From: Nocardioides terrigena
Lineage (GTDB): Bacteria; Actinomycetota; Actinomycetes; Propionibacteriales; Nocardioidaceae
Direction: 5' to 3'
Assembly: GCF_003047265.1 (NCBI RefSeq)
Contig: NZ_PZYY01000001.1
Coordinates: 744,001-808,000, forward strand
DNA: 64,000 nt
Below the pieces are notes generated by a model. The model saw only the letters and a program-made list of their open reading frames with translations, did no database searches and was not told where the DNA came from. Numbering within the stretch: position 1 is the stretch's first letter; every line of letters starts with the position of its first letter. Shown here piece by piece: positions 52,257-60,790 of the stretch. The translations under genes were made by a program, and so were the position numbers.

Positions 52257-52619
52257 TTGGCAACCATCGCTCTCGGCGCCGACAACTTCGAGGCCACCAT
52301 CACCTCGCACGACATGGTCATCGTCGACTTCTGGGCATCGTGGTGCGGCCCGTGCCGCAACTTCGCGCCCGTGTTCGAGGCGGCCTCCGAGGCCCACCCG
52401 GACCTGGTGTTCGGCAAGGTCGACACCGAGGCCGAGCAGGCCCTGTCCGCTGCTGCCCAGATCAGCTCCATCCCGACGTTGATGGCCTTCAAGGACGGCA
52501 AGCTCGTCTTCTCCCAGCCGGGCGCGCTGCCTGCGGCCGCCCTCGAGCAGCTCATCGAGGGCATCCGGGGCCTGGACATGGCCCAGCTGGCCGCCGACGG
52601 CGCTCCGCAGAGCGCCTGA
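52257..52619 (+). CDS. Thioredoxin
   Basis: 120 residues. The active site is WCGPC (C30, C33) in IVDFWASWCGPCRNFAPV; the cis-Pro loop is ISSIPTLMAFKDG. Cytosolic, no signal. It can reduce persulfidated or oxidised proteins and supply electrons to CcdA. The TTG start at 52257 follows AAGGAGGA by 4-5 nt and gives the normal thioredoxin N-terminus. Its promoter carries the CstR-type operator, linking it to the persulfide response. Confidence 0.92.
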   Translation: MATIALGADNFEATITSHDMVIVDFWASWCGPCRNFAPVFEAASEAHPDLVFGKVDTEAEQALSAAAQISSIPTLMAFKDGKLVFSQPGALPAAALEQLIEGIRGLDMAQLAADGAPQSA

Positions 52620-52639
52620 TGGAGCCCCGCCACCTCACC

Positions 52640-52660
52640 CGTCCGTGAGGGCCACGGACG
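52640..52660 (+). promoter_or_regulatory. Hairpin containing the MFS start codon
   Basis: CGTCCGTG (52640-52647) pairs with CACGGACG (52653-52660) across an AGGGC loop. The GTG start at 52645 lies in the left arm. It may attenuate translation or weaken read-through from thioredoxin. Confidence 0.5.
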
Positions 52661-53904
52661 CGCCGCCCACCCTCGGCCTGCGCCAGAACGCCGCCCAGTT
52701 CACCCTGCTGGTCGTGGTCAACGCGCTGGTCGGGGGCATGCTCGGGCAGGAACGCACCGTCGTACCACTGCTCGGCGCGGAGGAGTTCGGGCTCACCGGT
52801 TACACCGCCGGGCTCACCTTCATCCTCGTCTTCGGCCTCTCCAAGGCGGTCGCCAACTACCTGGCGGGCACCTGGGGGGACCGGTACGGGCGCAAGCCCG
52901 TCCTGGTGGCGGGCTGGCTCATCGCCGTGCCCGTCCCGCTGCTGCTCATCTGGGCCCCGAGCTGGGGCTGGGTGGTCGCGGCCAACGTGCTGCTCGGCCT
53001 CTCGCAGGGACTCACGTGGTCGACGACCGTGGTGATGAAGATCGACCTCGTCGGCCCGCAGCGGCGCGGCTTCGCGATGGGGCTCAACGAGGCGGCCGGC
53101 TACGGCGCGGTCGCGGTCACCGCGCTGGCCACCGGCTACCTCGCCGAGGCCTACGGCCTGCGGCCGGCGCCGTTCCTCCTCGGTGCCGCCTTCGCCGCCC
53201 TGGGCCTGGGGTTGTCGACGCTGGCGGTCCGCGAGACCAGGGAGCACGTCCGCCTCGAGACGGCGACCCACGTGGCCCGCGGGGACGGCCGGCACGACCA
53301 CCTGCACGACGAGCTGACCGACCGGCAGGTCTTCGTGCAGACGAGCTTCCGCGAGCCGGCGCTCTCCTCCGCGAGCCAGGCCGGGCTGGTCAACAACCTC
53401 AACGACGGACTCGCCTGGGGGCTCTTCCCGGTGATGTTCGCCGCCGCCGGGCTCACCGTCGATCGCATCGGCGTGCTCGCCGCCCTCTACCCGGCGGTGT
53501 GGGGGATCGGCCAGCTGGTGACCGGCGCGCTGTCGGACCGGGTCGGTCGCAAGTGGATGATCGCGGGCGGGATGTGGGTCCAGGCCCTCGCCCTCGGACT
53601 GATGGCGGCCGGCGGGTCCTTCGCCGCCTGGGCGGTCGCGGCCGCCCTCCTCGGGGCCGGCACGGCGATGGTCTACCCGACGCTCCTCGCCGCCATCGGC
53701 GACGTGGCGCACCCGGCCTGGCGCGGCCGGGCGGTCGGCATCTACCGCCTGTGGCGCGACGGCGGCTTCGCCGTGGGTGCCCTCACCGCCGGCCTCGTCG
53801 CCGACGCCTGGGAGATCGACGCGGCCGTGTGGACGGTCGCCGTCCTCACCGCCCTCTCCGGTGGTCTGGTCGCGGTGCGGATGTACGAGACCCACGTGGC
53901 CTGA
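52645..53904 (+). CDS. MFS transporter in the persulfide regulon
   Basis: 419 residues, 12 helices. The loop 2-3 signature GTWGDRYGRKPVLVAGW and the loop 8-9 counterpart SDRVGRKWMIAGG are typical MFS. A His/Asp-rich central loop (GDGRHDHLHDEL) could bind metal. It follows thioredoxin by 25 bp and is likely co-expressed from the CstR-controlled promoter, suggesting export of a sulfur compound or a toxic product; this is inference. Confidence 0.86.
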   Translation: MRATDAPPTLGLRQNAAQFTLLVVVNALVGGMLGQERTVVPLLGAEEFGLTGYTAGLTFILVFGLSKAVANYLAGTWGDRYGRKPVLVAGWLIAVPVPLLLIWAPSWGWVVAANVLLGLSQGLTWSTTVVMKIDLVGPQRRGFAMGLNEAAGYGAVAVTALATGYLAEAYGLRPAPFLLGAAFAALGLGLSTLAVRETREHVRLETATHVARGDGRHDHLHDELTDRQVFVQTSFREPALSSASQAGLVNNLNDGLAWGLFPVMFAAAGLTVDRIGVLAALYPAVWGIGQLVTGALSDRVGRKWMIAGGMWVQALALGLMAAGGSFAAWAVAAALLGAGTAMVYPTLLAAIGDVAHPAWRGRAVGIYRLWRDGGFAVGALTAGLVADAWEIDAAVWTVAVLTALSGGLVAVRMYETHVA

Positions 53905-53937
53905 CCGGCGAGCAGCGTCGCCACGCCCGCCGGGCGC

Positions 53938-54022
53938 GTAGACACGCGGACACAACCCCGGGGGTGACCGCCCGGCCCCGTGTGCGGCCGGACCGCCGGG
54001 GCAGTTGTGTCCGCGTGTCTAC
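53938..54022. repeat. 85-bp inverted repeat with perfect 19-bp arms
   Basis: GTAGACACGCGGACACAAC (53938-53956) is repeated as its exact complement at 54004-54022. The 47-bp interior is itself GC-rich and partly self-complementary (CCCCG...CGGGG). It lies 34 bp after the MFS stop. It could be a terminator or a small mobile palindrome. Confidence 0.8.
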
Positions 54023-54049
54023 GTCGGTGGTCGGTGCCAGAGTGGACCC

Positions 54050-54988
54050 ATGTCCGAGAGCCGGCCCGTCACCACGGGGGAGCAGGTGCGCCCGCAGCCC
54101 CGCCGCTTCTACGACGGCGGGGTGCTGCCGGTCGGTGACCGGATCGGGCTGCCGCCCGACCCCGCGCACGACCCGCGGATCGTGCTCGAGCGCCACCTCG
54201 AGGACGGTCTCGAGGTCTTCAGCCTCGAGCGGCGCATCGCCTACGACGACCGCCACCTCGGCGAGATCCTGGTGCCGGCCACCACCGACTTCCGCACCGA
54301 CCTGACCTCGACCCCGGTGCTCTTCACCTGGCTGGTGCCCAAGACCGGGGCGCACCTGCCGGCCGCGTTGGTCCACGACGCCCTCGTCGCGGGCGGCGGC
54401 GAGCCGTCCTACGACTCGACCGAGGGTCACACCATCGACCGGGTGGACGCGGACCGCGTCTTCCGCGACGCCATGGCCGACACCGGCACGGGCGTCGTCC
54501 GGCGGTGGATCGTGTGGACCGCGGTGACTGCCGCGACGATCTTCGTCCCCGGGGGGCTGCCCCGCTCGTCGGGGTGGTCACCCGCGGTGCGGTGGGCGCA
54601 CCGCGTCGGCGCCGGGACGTCGATCGCGGCGATCCTCCTCCTCGGCTACTGGTCCACCGCCGACCTGGTCGACCGGAGCTGGCCGCTCGCGCGGGAGGTG
54701 CCGTGGATGGGGGAGGGGGCGTGGTGGCTCGAGCTCCTCGGCGGGGTGTCCGGCGCGATCGTCCTCCCGCTGGTGCTCGGCCTGCTCTGGGGCCGCTTCC
54801 GGATCGCCGGCGCGATCGCCGGGGTGATGCTGGCGGTGCTGCTGCACGTGACGCTGGGGCTGGCCGCGGTGCTGGCGGCCTACCAGCTGCTCGAGCGACT
54901 GGCCTCCCGTGCGCCGCGGCTCGCCATCGCGCTCGCGGTGGCGGTCGTCCTCGCGGCGGTCGTCGTCTTCGCGCTCACGGTCTCCTGA
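54050..54988 (+). CDS. DUF1353 protein with membrane domain
   Basis: 312 residues. The N-terminal 150 residues form a DUF1353 domain (ILVPATTDFRTDLTSTPVLF and HLPAALVHDALVAGGG). The C-terminal half has about five helices. DUF1353 is best known from phage and uncharacterised bacterial proteins; the membrane fusion is common in actinobacteria. Function unknown. CAGAGT lies 6 nt before ATG 54050. Confidence 0.82.
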   Translation: MSESRPVTTGEQVRPQPRRFYDGGVLPVGDRIGLPPDPAHDPRIVLERHLEDGLEVFSLERRIAYDDRHLGEILVPATTDFRTDLTSTPVLFTWLVPKTGAHLPAALVHDALVAGGGEPSYDSTEGHTIDRVDADRVFRDAMADTGTGVVRRWIVWTAVTAATIFVPGGLPRSSGWSPAVRWAHRVGAGTSIAAILLLGYWSTADLVDRSWPLAREVPWMGEGAWWLELLGGVSGAIVLPLVLGLLWGRFRIAGAIAGVMLAVLLHVTLGLAAVLAAYQLLERLASRAPRLAIALAVAVVLAAVVVFALTVS

Positions 54989-55014
54989 CTGCGCGCGGGC
55001 GTGGTCGGCAGGAC

Positions 55015-55395
55015 CTACCGCGCGGTGAGGCCGACCTCGGCGAGCCAGCGGGCGGCGAAGGTGCCCCGCGGCAGGTCCTGGGTCACCAGCTCGACCCCGG
55101 TGTGGAACGCCACGACCAGCAGCCCCAGCGCGCCTGCACCCACCACGAGTCCACGGACCCGCTGCGGCACCCAGTCACGGGCGGTGCGGGAGGCCTCGTG
55201 CGCCCGGTGCCACCAGCCGCTGACGGACGCGGTGACCACGGCCGAGACGATGCTCGCGAAGACCGCGCCGAGCACGGTCCCGACCAGCCCGAGGCGGGAG
55301 CTGAGCACGGTCGCCGCGGCGGCCGCCACGGCGCCGGCGACCACCTGGGGGAGGGAGAGGTCGAGGGAGTGCTTCTGGGTGGGTTCGGTCATCAC
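55015..55395 (-). CDS. Hypothetical small membrane protein
   Basis: 126 residues with three hydrophobic segments (VVAGAVAAAAATVLS, LGAVFASIVSAVVTASVSG, GLVVGAGALGLLVVAFHTGV). The text around VVTASVSGWWHRAHEASR suggests a conserved actinobacterial family, but I cannot name it. The start could be either of the two adjacent ATG codons at 55395 and 55392. Confidence 0.7.
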   Translation of the reverse strand: MMTEPTQKHSLDLSLPQVVAGAVAAAAATVLSSRLGLVGTVLGAVFASIVSAVVTASVSGWWHRAHEASRTARDWVPQRVRGLVVGAGALGLLVVAFHTGVELVTQDLPRGTFAARWLAEVGLTAR

Positions 55396-55427
55396 ATCAG
55401 CCGGGTCGGGGACGGGTCTTCCCCCGT

Positions 55428-55450
55428 ACGACGCCCTGCGAGGGCGTCGT
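55428..55450 (-). terminator. Terminator hairpin after trhA
   Basis: Perfect 10-bp arms ACGACGCCCT / AGGGCGTCGT around a GCG loop, 49 nt beyond the TrhA stop on the minus strand and before the next minus-strand gene. Confidence 0.65.
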
Positions 55451-55498
55451 GTTCCCGGACGTGAGCGGACTCACCCGTGCACACTGCGTCTGGGGGCG

Positions 55499-56242
55499 TC
55501 AGCGCAGCGAGTAGGTGGCGACCGAGACGCCGACGTAGTGCGTGACGAACGCGAGGATCGTGAAGGTGTGGAACACCTCGTGGAAGCCGAACCACTGGGG
55601 CCACGGGTTGGGCCGCTTGGTGCCGTAGACGACCCCGCCGATCGTGTAGAGGGCGCCACCGACCGCCACCAGCACCATGACGGCGGTGCCGGTGCTGGCG
55701 CCGTACCGGTCCATGGCGCCGCTCACGAAGTCGCCGAAGAAGAAGACAGGGGCCCAGCCGAGGGCGATGTAGATCGGCGCGGAGAGGGCGCGGGGAGCGC
55801 CCTTCCAGAAGACCTTCATCAGGACGCCGGCCAGCGCACCGCCCCACACCACGCCGAGCATCGTCCACATGTCGCGGCCCTCCAGCAGCAGCAGCGCGAA
55901 GGGCGTGCAGGAGCCGGCGATGAGCACGAAGATGTTGGAGTGGTCGAAGCGCTTGAGCATCGAGTGGGTGCCCGGCGACCAGGTGCCGCGGTGGTAGACC
56001 GCGGAGACGGTGAAGAGGACCAGCGCGGAGGCCGCGAAGACGGCCGACCCGATCCGGGTGGTGGCGTCGGGGGAGAGCGCGATCAGGACGATGCCTGCAG
56101 CGAGCGCGAGGGGAGCGGTGGCGAGGTGGAGCCAGCCACGCAGGTGCGGCTTGGCCTCGGCGAGCGCCTCGTGGATCGCCTCCGTCGCGCCGTCGACGCG
56201 CTCGTGGAGCCCGTCGAGCCGGTGGCGGAGTAGGTCGTTCAT
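55499..56242 (-). CDS. trhA: Hemolysin III/TrhA family (PAQR-like) protein
   Basis: 247 residues, seven helices. Family text includes TVSAVYHRGTW, RFDHSNIFVLIAGSCTPFAL and a C-terminal WFGFHEVFHTFTILAFV, which supply the Ser/His/Asp/His residues of the PAQR hydrolase-like site. TrhA proteins affect membrane energetics and lipid homeostasis. In mycobacteria the homologue Rv1085c lies next to a short uppS, as here. ATG is 6 nt after TAGTTT. Confidence 0.9.
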   Translation of the reverse strand: MNDLLRHRLDGLHERVDGATEAIHEALAEAKPHLRGWLHLATAPLALAAGIVLIALSPDATTRIGSAVFAASALVLFTVSAVYHRGTWSPGTHSMLKRFDHSNIFVLIAGSCTPFALLLLEGRDMWTMLGVVWGGALAGVLMKVFWKGAPRALSAPIYIALGWAPVFFFGDFVSGAMDRYGASTGTAVMVLVAVGGALYTIGGVVYGTKRPNPWPQWFGFHEVFHTFTILAFVTHYVGVSVATYSLR

Positions 56243-56312
56243 GTCACGAAACTACCCGTAGGCACCTCGAGAGTCACGGTCACGGGACCGAGGTCACCCC
56301 CAGGGGGCCTCC

Positions 56313-56798
56313 TCAGGCGATCTCGTGGTCGTCCGGCGAGCCGTCCCGCTGGTCCTCCTCGCCCCGGGTGAAGAAGGAGAACGAGCCGTCGGTCTCGAGC
56401 ACGCAGAGCTCGATGTCGCTGAGGCGGCGGATGCCCTGCTGGCGAGCGGCCTCGTGGACGTCCTGGATCGTCATCCGCTCCCCGGACAGGGTCTCGAGCA
56501 ACGGCTCCCCGTCGCGTACGACGATGCGTGCACGGCCGGCGAGCCACGGACGGAAGCCCGGATAGCGGAAGGCCAGCGAGTTGAGGACCATGCCCGCCAC
56601 CGCGAAGGTGGCCACGGCGATGACCGCGGCGGTCACCGAGTAGTCCTCCTGGAGGATGCCCTGGCTCACCAGGTCGCCGACGGTGATGAGCAGGATCATG
56701 TCGAACGCGGACAGCTGCGCGACCTCGCGCTTGCCGCCGACACGGACGATGAGCCACAGGAACAGGAAGATCGCGAGGGACCTGATCAGGATGTCCAT
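56313..56798 (-). CDS. DUF421 (YetF-like) membrane protein
   Basis: 161 residues: three N-terminal helices (SLAIFLFLWLIVRVGGKREV and AQLSAFDMILLITVGDLVSQ), then a soluble DUF421 domain (EPLLETLSGERMTIQDVHEA and RRLSDIELCVLETDGSFSFF). Function unknown; the Bacillus homologue YetF is a membrane protein of the same layout. Start ATG overlaps the upstream gene's stop by one base (TGATG). Confidence 0.9.
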   Translation of the reverse strand: MDILIRSLAIFLFLWLIVRVGGKREVAQLSAFDMILLITVGDLVSQGILQEDYSVTAAVIAVATFAVAGMVLNSLAFRYPGFRPWLAGRARIVVRDGEPLLETLSGERMTIQDVHEAARQQGIRRLSDIELCVLETDGSFSFFTRGEEDQRDGSPDDHEIA

Positions 56799-57352
56799 CA
56801 GGGCATCCTCCAGCTCGTGAAGGAGGTCGAGATGACCGCCTCGTCCTCGACGAGCACGCTGACCTGGCAGTCGTCGGTCTCGCCGAACTGCCCCGGCGAC
56901 ACGCGGGCGTCGAGGCTGATCTCGATCGTGGTGCCGGTCGGCGGCGGGTCGAACTCGTAGATGATCCAGGGCGGCACGGTCGTCTCGGCCGCGGGGTTGG
57001 GATACCAGTTCTGGAAGTCGAGGTCGTTGAAGAACTCGTCGCAGAACCGCACCTGCACGGTGTCGCCGAAGCCCATGCTGGCGTCCACGGTCACGTGCAG
57101 GGGTGCGGGCTGCCCGGCCCGGGTGACCTGCGGATACTCCACCGCGAGGGTGTAACCGCCGTTCTGCGCGGTGACGTCGCCCTGGCGCGGGCCGAGGAGG
57201 TCGAAGGCGGAGAGCAAGACGACGAGCACCAGCAGCGCCACGCCTGCGCGTCGGAACCAGCGGCCCCGACGGCGAGGTGGGGTGTCGCGCAGGCCGGCGG
57301 TGGTCTCGTCGATCCCGACCAGGGACACGTCGGTGTCGGAAGCATCAGGCAC
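56798..57352 (-). CDS. Membrane-anchored hypothetical protein coupled to DUF421
   Basis: 184 residues. An N-terminal cytosolic segment, a single helix (VALLVLVVLLSAFDLLGP) and an extracytoplasmic immunoglobulin-like domain of about 115 residues with two cysteines (QVRFCDEFF, TDDCQVS). The pair with DUF421 recurs in actinobacteria. Function unknown. GTG lies 6 nt after TAGGGT. Confidence 0.8.
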   Translation of the reverse strand: MPDASDTDVSLVGIDETTAGLRDTPPRRRGRWFRRAGVALLVLVVLLSAFDLLGPRQGDVTAQNGGYTLAVEYPQVTRAGQPAPLHVTVDASMGFGDTVQVRFCDEFFNDLDFQNWYPNPAAETTVPPWIIYEFDPPPTGTTIEISLDARVSPGQFGETDDCQVSVLVEDEAVISTSFTSWRMP

Positions 57353-57386
57353 GGCGACACCCTAGGGCCCGGTTACCATCGGTCAC

Positions 57387-58166
57387 GTGGCGAAGTTGAA
57401 GGACGCGGTGCGTCGGGTGCTCTACCCGGCCTACGAGCACCGGGTCGTGAAGTTCCTCCCGGCTGACCGCATCCCCCAGCACGTCGGCCTCATGCTCGAC
57501 GGCAACCGGCGCTGGGCCAAGGCCGTCGGCCTCGACACTGCGGGCGGCTACCAGGCCGGCGCCGACAACATCTTCCCGCTGCTCGGCTGGTGCGAGGAGG
57601 TGGGCGTCAAGGTCGTGACGCTGTGGCTGCTCTCCAGCGACAACCTCACCAACCGCCCGCCCGAGCAGATGGCCGGCCTCCTCCAGATCATCGAGGGGGC
57701 GGTCGAGTCGCTCGCGGCCACCGGCCGCTGGCGCATCCACCCGGTGGGCGCCCTCGACCTGCTCCCGGCCAGCACCGCGCAGAAGCTCAAGGACGCCGAG
57801 GAGGCCACCCGCGACGTCGACGGGATCCTGGTCAACATCGCGGTCGGCTACGGCGGGCGGCGCGAGATCGCGGACGCCGTGCGCTCCCTGCTCCACGAAC
57901 ACGCCGCGCGCGGCACCTCCCTGGAGGAGCTGGCCGACGTCATCGACGTCGAGCACATCTCCGACCACCTCTACACCAAGGGCCAGCCCGACCCCGACCT
58001 CGTGATCCGCACGTCGGGGGAGCAGCGCCTCGGCGGCTTCCTGCTGTGGCAGTCGGCGCACTCGGAGTTCTACTTCTGCGAGGCGCTGTGGCCCGACTTC
58101 CGCCGCGTCGACTTCCTGCGGGCCATCCGCGCGTACGCCGAGCGCGAGCGCCGCTTCGGTTCCTGA
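57387..58166 (+). CDS. uppS: Short-chain Z-isoprenyl diphosphate synthase (UppS family)
   Basis: 259 residues, cis-prenyltransferase. The catalytic Asp D38 is in HVGLMLDGNRRWAK; LWLLSSDNLTNRPPEQ, DLVIRTSGEQRLGGFLLWQS and EFYFCEALWPDFR are the remaining family regions. The neighbour trhA and the length match mycobacterial Rv1086, which makes Z,E-farnesyl diphosphate for decaprenyl phosphate. GTG at 57387 lies 7 nt after TACCAT. The last codons run into a palindromic repeat. Confidence 0.9.
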   Translation: MAKLKDAVRRVLYPAYEHRVVKFLPADRIPQHVGLMLDGNRRWAKAVGLDTAGGYQAGADNIFPLLGWCEEVGVKVVTLWLLSSDNLTNRPPEQMAGLLQIIEGAVESLAATGRWRIHPVGALDLLPASTAQKLKDAEEATRDVDGILVNIAVGYGGRREIADAVRSLLHEHAARGTSLEELADVIDVEHISDHLYTKGQPDPDLVIRTSGEQRLGGFLLWQSAHSEFYFCEALWPDFRRVDFLRAIRAYAERERRFGS

Positions 58167-58242
58167 GGCGCGAGGAGCGGAGCTCCGAGCCTCGAAGGGT
58201 GGTTCCTGAGGTGCGAGGAGCGGAGCTCCGAGCCTCGAAGGG
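58158..58242. repeat. Two tandem 42-bp palindromic repeats at the uppS 3' end
   Basis: Two copies (58158-58199 and 58201-58242) differ by one base. Each starts GGTTCCTGAGG, contains the dyad GAGGAGCGGAGCTCCGAGCC and ends CTCGAAGGG. The first supplies the last codon and TGA stop of uppS. Ends match the element at 5127-5162. Confidence 0.85.
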
Positions 58243-58465
58243 CGGGTCCTGGGCGCGGTAACACAGCGTTCATCCCGCGTTCGGGCGTGTCGCCCGAATT
58301 CGGCCTTGGCCGGGCGTACTTTCGGCCTCATCGGCAGGTGGGGAAGCCTGCTGAATCGGGAGGCAGCTGTGGGAGTCACGCACCACTTCGAGGAGCCGTC
58401 CGGTCCATGAGTTGAACTGGACCGGGTGTGGTGCGTCGCGCCGGTCCGATAGGGGTAGGCACTCC
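58243..58465 (+). ncRNA. Possible structured leader upstream of the PhoH gene
   Basis: Together with the tandem repeats before it, this is a 299-bp gap. It shows a hairpin TTCGGGCG-TGT-CGCCCGAA (58280-58298) and a nested structure: outer arms CGCACCAC (58379-58386)/GTGGTGCG (58428-58435), inner arms CCGGTCCA (58400-58407)/TGGACCGG (58418-58425). I match it to no known riboswitch. The end of this leader is 30 nt before the PhoH start. Confidence 0.4.
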
Positions 58466-59785
58466 GTGAGCTCGAACAAGCAGGTCAGCCAGAACCGCAC
58501 GTATGTCCTCGACACCAGCGTCCTGCTGGCCGATCCCGGCGCCCTGCGCCGCTTCGCGGAGCACGAGGTGGTCCTCCCGGTGGTCGTCATCACCGAGCTC
58601 GAGGGCAAGCGCCACCACCCGGAGCTCGGGTTCTTCGCACGCACCGCGTTGCGGAGCCTCGACGAGCTGCGCATCCAGCACGGCCGGCTCGACGAGCCCG
58701 TGCCGGTCGGGGACGAGGGCGGCAGCGTGCGTGTCGAGCTCAACCACACCGACCCGGCCTCGCTGCCGTCGGGCTTCCGCCTCGGCGACAACGACACCCG
58801 GATCCTCGCGGTGGCCCGCAACCTCGCCAACGAGGGGCACCAGGTCACGCTGGTCTCCAAGGACCTGCCGCTGCGCATCAAGGCCTCGGCGGTCGGGCTC
58901 GACGCCGAGGAGTACCGCGCGGAGGCGATCAGCGACTCCGACACCGGCTACACCGGCATGGCCGAGCTCGAGGTGACCTCCACCGAGCTCGACGAGCTGT
59001 ACGACGACGGGGTCATCGACCTCGCCGAGGCGCGCGACCTGCCGTGCCACAACGGCCTCGTTCTCCTCTCCGACCGGGGCACCGCGCTGGGTCGCGTCGG
59101 TCCCGACAAGCAGGTGCACCTGGTCCGCGGCGACCGCGAGGCCTTCGGCATCCACGGTCGCTCCGCCGAGCAGCGCATCGCCCTCGAGATGCTCCTCGAC
59201 CCGGAGGTCGGGATCGTCTCGCTGGGCGGCCGGGCCGGCACCGGCAAGTCCGCCCTCGCGCTGTGCGCCGGACTGGAGGCCACCCTCGAGCGCGGCCAGC
59301 ACAAGAAGGTCGTCGTCTTCCGGCCGCTCTTCGCCGTCGGCGGACAGGAGCTCGGCTACCTGCCGGGGTCGGAGTCGGAGAAGATGTCGCCCTGGGGCCA
59401 GGCGGTGTTCGACACCCTCGGCGCCCTCACCACGCCCGACGTCATCGACGAGGTGATGGACCGCGGGATGCTCGAGGTGCTGCCGCTCACGCACATCCGC
59501 GGCCGCTCCCTCCACGACGCGTTCGTCATCGTCGACGAGGCCCAGTCGCTGGAGCGCAACGTGCTCCTGACGGTGCTGTCGCGGATCGGGGCCAACTCCA
59601 AGGTGGTGCTGACCCACGACGTCGCGCAGCGCGACAACCTGCGCGTCGGACGCCACGACGGCATCGTGGCGGTGATCGACAAGCTCAAGGGCCACCCGCT
59701 CTTCGCGCACGTGACCCTGACCCGGTCCGAGCGGTCGCCCATCGCAGCGCTGGTCACCGAGATGCTGGAGAACGTCGTCCTCTGA
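58466..59785 (+). CDS. PIN-PhoH fusion protein (PhoH2-like)
   Basis: 439 residues. An N-terminal PIN nuclease domain ([20 protein letters not shown], then [14 protein letters not shown] with the acidic residues) is joined to a C-terminal PhoH helicase-like ATPase (Walker [15 protein letters not shown] near 255, Walker [15 protein letters not shown]). This fusion, PhoH2, is an RNA-cleaving/unwinding enzyme in mycobacteria (Rv1095). GTG at 58466. Its place between uppS and fumC matches the mycobacterial gene order. Confidence 0.93.
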   Translation: MSSNKQVSQNRTYVLDTSVLLADPGALRRFAEHEVVLPVVVITELEGKRHHPELGFFARTALRSLDELRIQHGRLDEPVPVGDEGGSVRVELNHTDPASLPSGFRLGDNDTRILAVARNLANEGHQVTLVSKDLPLRIKASAVGLDAEEYRAEAISDSDTGYTGMAELEVTSTELDELYDDGVIDLAEARDLPCHNGLVLLSDRGTALGRVGPDKQVHLVRGDREAFGIHGRSAEQRIALEMLLDPEVGIVSLGGRAGTGKSALALCAGLEATLERGQHKKVVVFRPLFAVGGQELGYLPGSESEKMSPWGQAVFDTLGALTTPDVIDEVMDRGMLEVLPLTHIRGRSLHDAFVIVDEAQSLERNVLLTVLSRIGANSKVVLTHDVAQRDNLRVGRHDGIVAVIDKLKGHPLFAHVTLTRSERSPIAALVTEMLENVVL

Positions 59786-60090
59786 CCCCCGTCGAGGTCG
59801 GGTACGCCGACCCGGCTGGCGCCCACGTCCCGGGCGCGAGCCGGGTCGTCGTGCTCCGTGGCATCCCTCACCTGCCAGCCTTTCCGGTGTGGCCGGCGTG
59901 GCTCGTGTGACCCCCGTGACTCCTGTGGCGGGGGATGTGGTGGAAAATGCCACGAGTTTCGTCGTTCGGTTTGCATGGGCCTCCGCACTCCTGCATGGTG
60001 GCCCGTGATCGTTTCGTGATCTTCACACCCTGTCGCAGCCCGTTCCCCCCTGATTCCTGACGGGCGCGACATCGTCCTGACCTCTACCCC
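59786..60090. other. 305-bp intergenic region before the transglycosylase gene
   Basis: No coding frame is credible. The right half is less GC-rich and contains two GTGATC direct repeats 11 bp apart (60005-60010 and 60016-60021), spacing that suits an OmpR-family regulator, and repeats of TGCATGG-like text near 59975-59998. The left half looks like the PhoH 3' tail with GC-rich dyads. Confidence 0.5.
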
Positions 60091-60783
60091 GTGAGCTCCC
60101 CTGTGCCCCTGACACCCGCGTCGAAGCCCGAGAAGTACGTCCCCCGACACCGCGCCCCCGGCAAGCACAAGGCGACCCGTTCGCTGCCTGCCCGGATGGT
60201 GCGCACCTCCGTGGTGCTCACCGGCGTCGCGGCCGCCGTGACCGGCGTCAGCGTGTCCGGCGGCGTCCTCGGCTCCCCGGCCGGCACCGCCGCGGCCGAC
60301 CTGGCCTCGGCGGCCGTCGGTGGCGTCACGGTGGCCTCCGCGGACTCCGACCCGAGCGCCCTCGAGCGCCGCGAGTCCGTCGTACCCGTGTCCCGCTCGG
60401 ACCGCCGGGGTGCGACCGACGCGACCAAGCGCGCGGCGTTGTCGGTGGCCGAGGGGCCGGCCGTCACCCGCACCGAGGACCTCTCGAGCGCCGACCCGCG
60501 CGACATCGCCCGGGCGCTGCTGCCGGAGTTCGGCTTCGACTCCTCGCAGTTCAGCTGCCTCGACTCCCTCTACATGAGCGAGTCCGGCTGGAGCACCACC
60601 GCCGACAACCCGACCTCCTCGGCCTACGGCATCCCGCAAGCGCTCACCGAGCTGCACGACCTGCCGTCGGACTACATGACGTCGGCCGAGTCGCAGATCC
60701 GCTGGGGCCTCGGCTACATCCAGGACACCTACGGCACGCCGTGCAACGCCTGGTCCTTCAAGGCCGGCAACAACTGGTACTGA
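60091..60783 (+). CDS. Secreted lytic transglycosylase-like protein
   Basis: 230 residues. The basic N-terminus (HRAPGKHKATRS) and hydrophobic segment (TSVVLTGVAAAVTGVSVSGG) act as an export signal. A low-complexity linker leads to a C-terminal SLT/lysozyme-like domain with MSESGWSTTADNPTSSAYGI, where E in SESGW is the likely catalytic residue, and ending AWSFKAGNNWY. It should cut peptidoglycan outside the cell. GTG at 60091. Confidence 0.85.
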   Translation: MSSPVPLTPASKPEKYVPRHRAPGKHKATRSLPARMVRTSVVLTGVAAAVTGVSVSGGVLGSPAGTAAADLASAAVGGVTVASADSDPSALERRESVVPVSRSDRRGATDATKRAALSVAEGPAVTRTEDLSSADPRDIARALLPEFGFDSSQFSCLDSLYMSESGWSTTADNPTSSAYGIPQALTELHDLPSDYMTSAESQIRWGLGYIQDTYGTPCNAWSFKAGNNWY

Positions 60784-60790
60784 CCGGGCG

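Noticed and set aside
54050..54988. Phage remnant suggested by the DUF1353 domain
   Set aside because: No other phage gene is nearby, and the domain is fused to a membrane region as in ordinary actinobacterial proteins.
58243..58465. c-di-AMP (ydaO) or cobalamin riboswitch before PhoH
   Set aside because: I looked for the conserved cores of these riboswitches and did not find them; only generic stems are visible.
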